Below are positions 8,301 through 15,399 of a stretch of 22,530 bases of DNA, in pieces. The stretch comes from Draconibacterium orientale (GTDB lineage: Bacteria > Bacteroidota > Bacteroidia > Bacteroidales > UBA12170): assembly GCA_020718315.1 (NCBI GenBank), contig DYSK01000018.1, positions 1 through 22,530 of the forward strand, read 5' to 3'. The position numbers were made by a program, and so were the translations under genes. The notes beneath the pieces were generated by a model. That model saw nothing but the letters and a program-made list of their open reading frames with translations, had not been told where the DNA came from and ran no database searches. Every line of letters begins with the position of its first letter. Within the stretch, counting starts at the first letter, position 1.

Positions 8301-9174
8301 TTATGGGTGAAAGATACGCGTTTACGGTGGTGGTTTCGGCACGCTCCAACACCTTGATAAGCGGACTCAATTCGGAGGAAACGCTCAAGTATTTTATACC
8401 TTGTTGAAGCAAGAATTTTTTAAAGATTTGCTCGTGTTCATTGTTTTTATAGGCGTTCATAAAAACGATGGAAAAGGATTCGAACCCTTCTTCTTTTATC
8501 TTATTTATTGCCTTCAAGTAGTCAGCTGGCTCCAATGCTTTCAAAATGTTTCCATTTGAATCGATGCGTTCGTCTACCTCCACAATTTTATCGACAAGCG
8601 CTTTGCGTTTTTGTATATTCAAGCTAAAAATATCCGGTCGGGCTTGATTGCCAATTTCCAATAAATCTTTAAACCCTTTGGTGATAAAAAGAGCATTTTT
8701 TGCGCCTTTGTTTTCCAAAAGTGCATTGGTTCCTTTTGTAGTTCCCAAGCGAATTTCCATGGGCGGAAAAGTTGAATCCAACGCTGTTTGTGTAAGCAAT
8801 CGAGCTACTACAACGGGTGCTTCTTCGTTGGTAAAAATCTCAAATGTAGAGCCCTTCAAGGAGTTGTTTGTATTTATTGCATCTCGAAGTTCAATGATTT
8901 TTGTTTTTGGGGAATATGCTTTTATGAAATTGTTTGGAATTGTTTGATTTAATATTGAAAAAAAATAAGCTTGAAAAATATCCGTTTCACTTTCCCAATT
9001 TTCTTCAACCAGAATTCGATGCTCATCCAATATTGCAATTATCTGAGCTCTTAATCGGCCGCTACTTAGAATTTTTTTTCTCCTCAAACTTCCATCGGGA
9101 AGAATGGCTATTGCATCAGTAAAAGTTCCTCCGGTATCAATAAACAATTTAAATGTAGAAGATTCATTAAGCAT
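5398..9174 (-). CDS. Fused HyuA-HyuB 5-oxoprolinase / hydantoinase
   Basis: From the ATG at 9174 the protein has 1258 residues, close to the length of single-chain 5-oxoprolinases. Residues 1-190 are the HyuA N-terminal domain with the phosphate-binding motif DTGGTFTD (13-20). Next is the ATPase-like HyuA core with FDMGGTSTDVSR (354-365), GPESAGANPGPACYG (411-425) and GFGGAGGMHVC (514-524). From about 748 comes the HyuB half with NHPMYGGSHLPD (833-844) and the probable metal site NRAHHAEIGG (864-873). Family members open cyclic amides using ATP, such as 5-oxoproline to glutamate or hydantoins to carbamoyl amino acids. Key motifs look intact. The ATG lies inside the end of the upstream transporter gene (8-base overlap), so the two are coupled. 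An extended frame to 9246 is rejected because it lies fully inside the transporter gene. 5-Oxoprolinase is more likely than N-methylhydantoinase because of the fusion, but this is not proven. Confidence 0.9.
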   Translation of the reverse strand: MLNESSTFKLFIDTGGTFTDAIAILPDGSLRRKKILSSGRLRAQIIAILDEHRILVEENWESETDIFQAYFFSILNQTIPNNFIKAYSPKTKIIELRDAINTNNSLKGSTFEIFTNEEAPVVVARLLTQTALDSTFPPMEIRLGTTKGTNALLENKGAKNALFITKGFKDLLEIGNQARPDIFSLNIQKRKALVDKIVEVDERIDSNGNILKALEPADYLKAINKIKEEGFESFSIVFMNAYKNNEHEQIFKKFLLQQGIKYLSVSSELSPLIKVLERAETTTVNAYLSPIIESYLKNISHNTNSNLRIMNSSGGLMRMQDFEAKDSLLSGPAGGVVGASFIGNLIQKPKLITFDMGGTSTDVSRFHDSFDYKYELQIGAAHIYSPAISIETVAAGGGSICGFDGYKLTVGPESAGANPGPACYGAGGPLTLTDVNLLLGRLDEHKFGIPIAKEAAQKEFELLLARIQTKRTEPLNAQEILKGFLAIANEIMAAAIKKISSSKGFDPADYVLLGFGGAGGMHVCAIADLLQIEEIIIPHDAGLLSAFGIGNAALERFAEKQILQPFRRMHEKLDDLFSGLSHELIPHFSLKEGKLHEERKIFLRFQGQDSTLNLHWNSNFEKAMEEFKQEYIHLFGHWVDEREIELESIRLKISQNSEKTMLFQQKIAGSKIAAHEKVSDALSNQKMTVYAREQLVFGNEINGPAIVSDDKSTSVIDAHWSAKVDDYNNLILTKSGQTHFSKIEPAHNPETMLELFTNRFMAIAENMGAILQRTALSVNIKERLDFSCALLDADGFLVANAPHIPVHLGSLGVCVRSVLAEFDFKPGDTIVTNHPMYGGSHLPDVSLITGVFDQNNKRIGFVVNRAHHAEIGGMSPGSMPTNATNLEQEGVVIFPFYIVKQGKVDWEGMKKIFYSGKYPSRLIHENMADLNAALAANKNGENALLNLVAVYGAELVLDYMAKLKEYASKKIKDVLRNLPKGELKAIEYLDDDTPLAVSIRIQDSTITFDFEGSGGVHPRNLNATPAIVNSVVIYVLRLLVNEPIPLNDGLMLPVKILIPSGLLNPYFYQDASKCPAVVGGNIEVSQRLTDTLLKAFGIVACSQGTMNNVVFGNEKFGYYETIAGGSGAGKDFDGASGVHQHMTNTRITDPEILEHRYPVRLNEFSIRKDSGGIGKYSGGNGVIRSFTFLDIVELSLLSQHRKYDPYGLKNGNTGSCGLQFVIRKNGKKEHLDGMSQCTMQKGDVFCIETPGGGGFGDF

Positions 9175-10471
9175 AATTGTTACGTTTTTTGATTTGAAAT
9201 GCAACAAAAAGGGTAAGAAGGAGCGCAAGAACAGCAAGTCCGGCAAACAAGCCCATTGTATTTGGAAGGACTATCTTAAAAAAACTAAAACCTGCTTTCA
9301 CTATATTTTGAAAACCCAACAACAAACTAACCCAAACTGTAATGCCAAAAGCAAAATTCTGACCAAAATGATTGCTGTTTATTCCCATCAGCACCTTGTT
9401 ATTGATGGCAAACCATAGAAAAATACTGATGAGAGGCAAGATCAATCCATTCAATGCCTGAGCCGCAATAATTGCAGGAATTGGTTTGAAACCAGCCAAT
9501 CCGAATCCAATGCCAATGAGCAAAACCATTCCCCAAGTGAGTTTGAAATAAAAACTGTTTGAAGCCCATTTTTTAGGATGTTTTGAGCTAAATAAATCGC
9601 GAGCCGTAATAGCAGAAGCCAAAGGAGCAGTAACGCTGGAAGAGAAGCCGGCAGCAAATAAACCAAAAGCAAAAAGCCAAACTGCCCAAGAACCTATTGT
9701 AGAACTAAGCGTTTGACTTAAGGATTGAAATGAAAATTCGCCAATTACCCTGGTTCCCACAACCAAAACAGCCATGGAAATTAATCCTCCCAGTATGATT
9801 GCTACCGAAATCCCAAAACGCATTTCTTTAATTGTTTGCGTTTTGTCTGTTATTCCCGAACCCAAAAACAAATTATAGGGAACCACCGTTGTTCCAAACA
9901 ATCCAAGGACTAGAAGTGCTGAACCATCCGGCATTTTAGGAACAAAACTTCCGGAAATGATTTGTCCAAAATCGGGTTTTATTAAAAATGCCGTTGTAAT
10001 AAATGCAAATCCCATCAGAAATACCAGAAAACCCAATGTGCGGGCAATAAACTGAATATTAGGAAAAAACAGAACAAGCCCTGCGCCCAATCCCAAAAAC
10101 AAAATGAGTATTTTTTGAGAAATAGGATGAAGAATTAAAATCCCTTCGGCTGCTCCTAAAAGATTGCCCGTTTGATAAGCAGCAGAGCCGATAACAATCG
10201 CCCCAATTATCAATACATACACTATCCATCCGCTTTTTTTGCTCCCAAAACCATCAGAAATGGCTTGTCCCAGACTTCTGTTGCTCACGATACTAAGACG
10301 AGCCGCCGCCTCTTGCAAAACCAAACAAGCGAAAGTAGAAAACACAAGCGCCCAAAGTAATTCAAATTGAAAAGAATTCCCGGCTTGAGCAGCTGTAGCA
10401 ATCGTTCCGGGTCCAATAAAAGCAGCAGAAATAATTGACCAAAATAAAATATTTAAAAGCCGTTTTCGCAT
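9167..10471 (-). CDS. Nramp-related membrane transporter lacking canonical metal ligands
   Basis: The 434-residue protein is very hydrophobic, with about eleven or twelve membrane segments and a short basic tail (KKRNN). It follows the Nramp (SLC11) plan: the first segment contains AAFIGPGTIAT and a later one FGTTVVPYNLFLGSG. In metal-carrying Nramps these read DPGN and A-x-x-M-P-H. Here Asp becomes G20, Asn becomes T23, Ala becomes T194, Met becomes V197 and His becomes Y199, so all the usual manganese/iron ligands are gone. The gene overlaps the oxoprolinase start by 8 bases. From memory, an Nramp-like gene (ycsG) also sits beside the Bacillus 5-oxoprolinase genes (ycsF/pxpA and kipI/kipA). 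I infer that it imports the oxoprolinase substrate or another small organic molecule; a changed metal preference is the alternative. A weak -7-like element (7 of 8) lies at 10501-10508, so it may also be read from the helicase gene 42 bases upstream. Confidence 0.85.
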   Translation of the reverse strand: MRKRLLNILFWSIISAAFIGPGTIATAAQAGNSFQFELLWALVFSTFACLVLQEAAARLSIVSNRSLGQAISDGFGSKKSGWIVYVLIIGAIVIGSAAYQTGNLLGAAEGILILHPISQKILILFLGLGAGLVLFFPNIQFIARTLGFLVFLMGFAFITTAFLIKPDFGQIISGSFVPKMPDGSALLVLGLFGTTVVPYNLFLGSGITDKTQTIKEMRFGISVAIILGGLISMAVLVVGTRVIGEFSFQSLSQTLSSTIGSWAVWLFAFGLFAAGFSSSVTAPLASAITARDLFSSKHPKKWASNSFYFKLTWGMVLLIGIGFGLAGFKPIPAIIAAQALNGLILPLISIFLWFAINNKVLMGINSNHFGQNFAFGITVWVSLLLGFQNIVKAGFSFFKIVLPNTMGLFAGLAVLALLLTLFVAFQIKKRNNYA

Positions 10472-10513
10472 AAATCCTTCGCATTATTTTTGGGGTTGGA
10501 CAATATTAGCCGT

Positions 10514-11836
10514 CTATTTTTCTTTGCTGCTCCGTTTGATTGGTTTTTTGTATTTTTTTCTTTTTTTGCTCGGACTACCGGAGTTTGTCTGTTTGTTTTT
10601 TTCAGATTTTTCATGAAAAGCACCTTGACTAACCAATTTGGGTGCTTTCAAATAATTTTTCTGCAGTGTTTTTGGGCGCTCTTCGTCTGTAAAAATGGTG
10701 GATATTTCAATCGATTCCGGCAAGTCTTCCATCGGAATAGCTTTATTCATCAGATTTTCAATGGCTTTTTGATATCCTATTTCAGCTTCATTAATAAACG
10801 AAATGGCGATGCCGGCTTTATCGGCACGTCCAGTTCTTCCAATGCGATGAATGTAATCGCCCGAAACTGTGGGCATATCAAAATTGATTACATGACTTAC
10901 TTCGCTGATATCCAATCCACGAGCTGCCAAATCAGTAGCAATCATAATTTTAGTATCGCCGGAATGAAATTTCTTTAGATTTCCAAATCTCAAATTTTGT
11001 GATTTGTTGGAATGAATAACTCCAATTGGCTCATCAATTAATGGTGAAATATGTTCAAATAAGCGGTCGGCCAATTTGCGACTTCCTGTGAAAATCAACG
11101 TTTTTTCAAACTCTTCCTTTTTTGATAAAAAATAAGCAAGCAGGCTGGCTTTGGTATAAAAATTTGGAACTTTATAGGCTTTTTGAATGATTTGCTCCAA
11201 GGGTGTTCCATGAGGCACTATTTCAATTTTTTGCGGACTAAAAAATGTTTCTTTGATCAACAATTCCACCTCTTCAGTCAAGGTAGCCGAAAACATCAAA
11301 TTTTGCCGCTTTTCGGGCAAATTTTCAAAAAAGTGCGTAAGTGGTTTCCGGAAACCTTGATTGAGCATTTCGTCCACCTCGTCGATAACTAATTTTTGGA
11401 TGTTTTTCAGTCGTAAAGTGCCGGCCAATGTCAAATCCATCAAACGGCCGGGCGTTCCAACCAAGATATCTAATCCATTGTAAACCAATTGTTTTTGCGT
11501 ATTTATGTTGGTGCCTCCATACACGCCGGCAAAGCGAATATTCATGTATTTGGTTAGCTTTTCAATTTCGTCAACCAACTGAGTAACCAACTCTCGAGTA
11601 GGGACAATAATCAATACACGCGGATGTTTTTGATCCGAAAAATTCATTTGCCGAAGAATCGGAAGCAGATAAGCAAAGGTTTTTCCGGTTCCTGTTTGAG
11701 CAATACCAACCAAATCTGCACCTGACATTATTATTGGGAAAGCTTTCTCCTGAATTGGAGTGGGCGTGAAAAAATCCAAATCGGCCAAAGCGTCCAAGAG
11801 CGGTTTATTCAGGTTTAATTCGTCAAAAAGAATCAT
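10514..11836 (-). CDS. DEAD-box ATP-dependent RNA helicase
   Basis: This 440-residue protein shows the full DEAD-box set: Q motif (FFTPTPIQE, 22-30), Walker A AQTGTGKT (46-53), PTRELV (79-84), TPGR (128-131), motif II as DEVD (152-155), SAT (183-185), and in the second domain ARGLDI and HRIGRTGR. Motif II carries Val instead of Ala, a known natural variant. After the core a lysine-rich tail (KKRKKYKKPIKRSSKEK) should bind RNA, as in RhlE-type helicases. It unwinds RNA duplexes in ribosome assembly or mRNA turnover, often at low temperature. It lies 44 bases after the cyclase-family gene and 42 bases before the transporter gene, all on the same strand, with no terminator seen in either gap. 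Confidence 0.93.
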   Translation of the reverse strand: MILFDELNLNKPLLDALADLDFFTPTPIQEKAFPIIMSGADLVGIAQTGTGKTFAYLLPILRQMNFSDQKHPRVLIIVPTRELVTQLVDEIEKLTKYMNIRFAGVYGGTNINTQKQLVYNGLDILVGTPGRLMDLTLAGTLRLKNIQKLVIDEVDEMLNQGFRKPLTHFFENLPEKRQNLMFSATLTEEVELLIKETFFSPQKIEIVPHGTPLEQIIQKAYKVPNFYTKASLLAYFLSKKEEFEKTLIFTGSRKLADRLFEHISPLIDEPIGVIHSNKSQNLRFGNLKKFHSGDTKIMIATDLAARGLDISEVSHVINFDMPTVSGDYIHRIGRTGRADKAGIAISFINEAEIGYQKAIENLMNKAIPMEDLPESIEISTIFTDEERPKTLQKNYLKAPKLVSQGAFHEKSEKNKQTNSGSPSKKRKKYKKPIKRSSKEK

Positions 11837-11880
11837 AATGCAAATTATTTTTTTGAAATGGTGATTATGCGCAAGGGCAA

Positions 11881-12519
11881 TTATTCAACAAACGCCACTA
11901 TTCGCGCAGTAGATCCATCGGCTTTGTTTATTTTTAATGGAAAACATTGAAAATAAAATCCTTCTTCCGGAAGGGAATCCAAATTGTTCAGATTTTCAAT
12001 GATTAGTATCTCGGCGCCCAAAATTATTTTATGCAATGGAACTTCTTGACTTTCAACCGGATCGATAGATATATAATCAAAGCCTATCCCTTTTAATTTG
12101 AATTGAGTCAGCCATTTAGCCGATTCAAGTGAAAGCACAGGGTAATTCTGGTGGTATGCAGGCGAATTCCATAATTTATGCCAAGCGGAGTTAAATAATA
12201 AAAAATCAACCTCTTGAATTTGCGCTTCGTAATTTTTGAGAAAGCGCAATGGAATCTCTTTGCCGGCAAAGCAATTTACCAACAGCATCAAACCGCTTCC
12301 ATAAAATTGCTGGAGCTGGAAATCGTCTAAATATTTTGTTCCTAAAACCATGTGAGCCGGCGCATCAACATGGGTTCCTGTATGGCTGTTGATGTTAATT
12401 TCATGCAAATTAAAACCGTCTTTTTGGATGCTGTTTTTCCTATGAATTTCAGGTTTTTCTGTTCCACCAAAAATAGTCATCTCTGGATGTATTTCATGAC
12501 TTAAATCAATGATTTGCAT
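11881..12519 (-). CDS. Cyclase-family metal-dependent hydrolase (kynurenine formamidase-like)
   Basis: This 212-residue protein starts MQIIDLSHEI and carries HTGTHVDAPAH at residues 46-56, the defining HxGTHxDxPxH zinc-binding motif of the cyclase/kynurenine formamidase family. A later D-Y-I-S-I-D-P-V segment and the 'LPEEGFYFQCFPLKI' strand also fit. Length is normal for the family. Members hydrolyse N-formyl or cyclic amides (N-formylkynurenine, isatin and others); the exact substrate cannot be read from sequence, and no other tryptophan-degradation gene is near. It leads the leftward block that also holds the helicase, Nramp-like transporter and oxoprolinase. A -7 element at 12542-12549 lies 22 bases upstream of the ATG. 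No signal peptide, so it is cytoplasmic. Confidence 0.88.
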   Translation of the reverse strand: MQIIDLSHEIHPEMTIFGGTEKPEIHRKNSIQKDGFNLHEININSHTGTHVDAPAHMVLGTKYLDDFQLQQFYGSGLMLLVNCFAGKEIPLRFLKNYEAQIQEVDFLLFNSAWHKLWNSPAYHQNYPVLSLESAKWLTQFKLKGIGFDYISIDPVESQEVPLHKIILGAEILIIENLNNLDSLPEEGFYFQCFPLKINKADGSTARIVAFVE

Positions 12520-12854
12520 TGCGCTTTATTTTATTTGCTTGCAAAGATATACATTTCTCCGGCTCGCGCGTGTCTTTTGCCTGCTCGGCAATTGTTTATT
12601 GACAGAATAAGAAGACTGAAATAATGGTGAGAAATTGACATTTCAAGAAATTCCAGATTCTAAATATTTGGGCTTAGTTCAATATTCTTTCGGCGCTTGT
12701 CTTCATTTGGCGAAAGCCAAAAATATCTTTATTGAGAAAGCAAAGCGTGTTTTGAATGCTTCTGTTTGATTTTCATTAACGCTGAAATGTTGATTTTACA
12801 TATTTCAATCCGATTTCTTCTTAATTTCGTGGACTTAAAAATTTCGGATAATTT
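12520..12854. other. Divergent intergenic region with possible structured leader
   Basis: This 335-base gap separates the leftward cyclase gene from the rightward lipoprotein gene and must hold both promoters. No convincing open frame was found. For the plus strand the best -7 match is TAATTTCG at 12822-12829 (7 of 8 bases), with no clear -33. In the middle, 12679-12735 has nested inverted repeats: TCAATA/TATTGA outside, CTTTCG/CGAAAG inside, and an alternative hairpin TTTGGC-GAAA-GCCAAA at 12706-12721 with a GNRA-type loop. No T-run follows it, so it is not a terminator. Confidence 0.5.
12542..12549 (-). promoter_or_regulatory. -7 element for the cyclase-family gene
   Basis: On the minus strand TATCTTTG matches TAnnTTTG exactly, 22 bases upstream of the ATG at 12519. 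The base triplet at the -33 position is not TTG, so this is supported by one element only. Confidence 0.5.
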
Positions 12855-14030
12855 ATGAAAAACCTACTATTTATATTTATTGCGGCTCTATTGTTTATAT
12901 CGTGTAGCAGCACAAACAAAAATTTTCAAAAAGGAAATTACGATGAGGTCGTTAGCAAAGCGATAAAAAAATTGATTAAAAATCCCGATAGCAACAAAGA
13001 TGCTGTGTTATTGGACAAAGCATTTAAATTGGCCAACGAGCGCGATTTGGATGCGCTCAAATTTCTAAAACAAGAAGGTCAGCCTGATAATTACGACAAG
13101 ATTTTGCGTTATTTTGAACAGTTGAAATACCGTCAGAATCAAGTAAAAGCCGTTTTGCCTCTCAAACTAAACGGACAGATGACCAACTATCAAATTGTTG
13201 ATTATGATGCTGAAATTATTTCGGCAAAAACAAAAGCTGCTGCCTATTTTTATGCCAATGGCAAACGCCTGCTTCTTTCCGATGATAAATTGCTAATTCG
13301 CCAATCGTACAATGAGTTTATGCGCGCCAAGTCGTACGCTGGTTCTGCTTATCCCGATTTGAACGATTTGCTAAAAGAAGCAAAATTCAAAGGAATCAGT
13401 CGCGTTTTTGTACAACTCGAAAATGCAAGCCAGTTCAACTTTCCACCCGAATTTTTCGAACGAATTTTGAGCGGAAATATCAACCAACTGAATAGCGAAT
13501 GGGTTCAATATTTTTTTAAAGATTCCGATTCGCAAATCGATTTTGATTATGTTGCACTCGTAAAATTGCTGAATGTACAGGTTTCGCCCGATGATGTAAA
13601 AACGATCGATCGGATTTATAAAAAAAATGTACAAGATGGATTTGAATACGTTTTGGATGCTGCGGGAAATGTAAAAAAAGACTCCACTGGCAAGGATATT
13701 AAGCGGATAAAATACAAAGCTTTGCAATGTGCCTTGGTAGAATCTGTTCAACATAAGCAAGCCCGATTGGATGGCGAAATTCAATATTACGAGCTAAAGC
13801 CTTTCGAAAGATTGATAGGGCAAACTCCTTTTAGAACCGAAAATGATTTTCATCATGTTTCGGCACGCGCCATTGGCGATGTGGCGGCTTTGGACGATGA
13901 GGCGCTTCAGAAAATAAAATCTCAGGTTGTTCCTTTTCCGACCGACCAACAATTGGTTTTCGACAATGCCATTCGCGTTCAGGAAGCCATTTTTCGCATT
14001 TTACGATCGAATCAAACCTATTTTAAATAA
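12855..14030 (+). CDS. Lipoprotein of unknown function
   Basis: The 391-residue product begins with a lipoprotein signal (MKNLLFIFIAALLFISC), lipobox LFISC, lipidated cysteine at residue 17. Residues 25-110 (FQKGNYDEVVSKAIKKLIKN, then DAVLLDKAFKLANERD) look helical and TPR-like. The middle has IISAKTKAAAYFYANGKRLL and a second helical stretch (SYNEFMRAKSYAGSAYPDLNDLL). The rest is mixed, with no catalytic motif I recognise. I believe similar lipoproteins are widespread in Bacteroidetes as conserved hypothetical proteins. It ends 9 bases before the methyltransferase gene, so the two probably share a transcript. It should sit in the outer or inner membrane facing the periplasm; a scaffold or assembly role is a guess only. 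Confidence 0.82.
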   Translation: MKNLLFIFIAALLFISCSSTNKNFQKGNYDEVVSKAIKKLIKNPDSNKDAVLLDKAFKLANERDLDALKFLKQEGQPDNYDKILRYFEQLKYRQNQVKAVLPLKLNGQMTNYQIVDYDAEIISAKTKAAAYFYANGKRLLLSDDKLLIRQSYNEFMRAKSYAGSAYPDLNDLLKEAKFKGISRVFVQLENASQFNFPPEFFERILSGNINQLNSEWVQYFFKDSDSQIDFDYVALVKLLNVQVSPDDVKTIDRIYKKNVQDGFEYVLDAAGNVKKDSTGKDIKRIKYKALQCALVESVQHKQARLDGEIQYYELKPFERLIGQTPFRTENDFHHVSARAIGDVAALDDEALQKIKSQVVPFPTDQQLVFDNAIRVQEAIFRILRSNQTYFK

Positions 14031-14039
14031 AACAAAAAA

Positions 14040-15242
14040 TTGAAACTTCATAAAAGCATTGTAGAATCGATCATCGAAGGTTTAAGAGAAATCTTCGAAT
14101 TAGGACTATTTGCAGATCAAGTAGTGAAAAATAAGCTCAAAAGCGATAAGCGTTGGGGCGCGCGCGACAGAAAATTTATTGCAGAGAGTATCTACGATCT
14201 CGTGCGATATTATCGCTGGTATATGACCATTGGCGAAATTGAACAGACCGACGAACATCGCTTTCAAAAGATAGCGGCCATTTATTTTCTAGAGAAAAAA
14301 TTAGACTTTCCGGAATGGTTTCAACCCATCCTTCCAACTGAAGAAAAGATGGAAGAGAACCGAGCTGTTTTTGGTAAAGAAGTGAAATATGTAGCCTCAA
14401 TTCCCGATTGGCTCGACGAAATAGGAAAGGAAGAATTAGGCGAAATTTGGTCTGCGGAAATGAATGCACTAAACCAACAAGCCAAAGTGGTTTTGCGTGT
14501 GAATACGCTAAAAACAAACAAAACGCTCTTGATCAAAATTCTGGAAAAAGAAAATGTTGAAGTGGAAGAATTGGAAGGTTTTCCGGATGCATTGATGTTG
14601 AAAAAAAGAAGAGATTTAAGTCAGTTGAAAGCTTATGCCGACGGACTTTTCGAAATCCAAGACGCCTCTTCCCAGTTAGTTGCTCCTTTTGCGCAAGCAA
14701 GCAGCGGAATGCTGGCCGTGGATGCTTGTGCCGGAGCCGGTGGAAAAACATTGCATCTTGCCGCACAAATGGAAAATAATGGAAAAATTATTTCTCTCGA
14801 TTTGGAAGAGCATAAACTGAAAGAGCTGAGAAAACGAAGCAAACGTGCAAATTGCAAAATTTCCAGAGCACATTTAATTTTTGCAGATACAATTGATCAA
14901 TTTAAAGATCAAGCCGACCTTTTACTTATTGATGCTCCCTGCAGTGGACTCGGAGTTTTGCGCCGCAAACCCGATAGCAAATGGAAATTGACTCCCGAAA
15001 GACTAAATGAATTGAAACAGATTCAACAAAAACTTCTCGAAGATTATCCGCCTATGTTAAAATCGGGCGGAACGCTTGTCTATGTAACCTGCTCTATTTT
15101 ACCTTCCGAAAACGAAAAGCAAGTGGAACAATTTCTTGCTAAAAATACAGGAAAATATACGCTGGAAGAAGAACGCAAAATAATGCCCAGCGAAGGTTTT
15201 GATGGGTTTTATATGGCGCGATTGCGGAAATTGCAAGTCTAA
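14040..15242 (+). CDS. RsmB/NOP-family rRNA m5C methyltransferase
   Basis: This 400-residue protein shows the RsmB/NOP architecture: an N-terminal NusB-like or RNA-binding helical region (1-140), then a Rossmann methyltransferase with the SAM loop DACAGAGGKT (228-237), DAPCSGLG with C301, and YVTCSILPSEN with C351. The two cysteines are the release and catalytic residues of RNA m5C methyltransferases, so activity is expected on 16S rRNA. The start is the TTG at 14040-14042. An in-frame TAA (the upstream gene's stop, 14028-14030) lies three codons before it, and the next ATG is about 62 codons in, after conserved sequence, so TTG is the only sensible start. It follows the lipoprotein gene by 9 bases. 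Whether it is RsmB or RsmF in target is not clear. Confidence 0.92.
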   Translation: MKLHKSIVESIIEGLREIFELGLFADQVVKNKLKSDKRWGARDRKFIAESIYDLVRYYRWYMTIGEIEQTDEHRFQKIAAIYFLEKKLDFPEWFQPILPTEEKMEENRAVFGKEVKYVASIPDWLDEIGKEELGEIWSAEMNALNQQAKVVLRVNTLKTNKTLLIKILEKENVEVEELEGFPDALMLKKRRDLSQLKAYADGLFEIQDASSQLVAPFAQASSGMLAVDACAGAGGKTLHLAAQMENNGKIISLDLEEHKLKELRKRSKRANCKISRAHLIFADTIDQFKDQADLLLIDAPCSGLGVLRRKPDSKWKLTPERLNELKQIQQKLLEDYPPMLKSGGTLVYVTCSILPSENEKQVEQFLAKNTGKYTLEEERKIMPSEGFDGFYMARLRKLQV

Positions 15243-15267
15243 TTATTCGCTTTTGTGGTTTTATCCT

Positions 15268-15295
15268 TTTATTGAATCAATTGGGGTTCAATAAA
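15268..15295 (+). terminator. Hairpin after the methyltransferase gene, possible weak terminator
   Basis: Perfect 9-base arms (tttattgaa and ttcaataaa) enclose a 10-base loop, 26 bases past the stop at 15242. The stem is AT-rich and no T-run follows on the plus strand, so termination here is uncertain. The remaining sequence up to 15399 shows nothing else recognisable. Confidence 0.35.
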
Positions 15296-15399
15296 TGCGC
15301 ACATCCGGAATTTAGTTCCATCCCGATATTTGGAGACTTCTTTTCGTAGCGATTGATATTGGGCATGAAGGCTGATTATTAGTACTCGTTTATCATTCT

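Noticed and set aside
10490..10978. A 162-codon plus-strand open frame opposite the helicase gene.
   Set aside because: It lies opposite conserved DEAD-box coding sequence; its Phe-rich translation is typical of an antisense reading frame.
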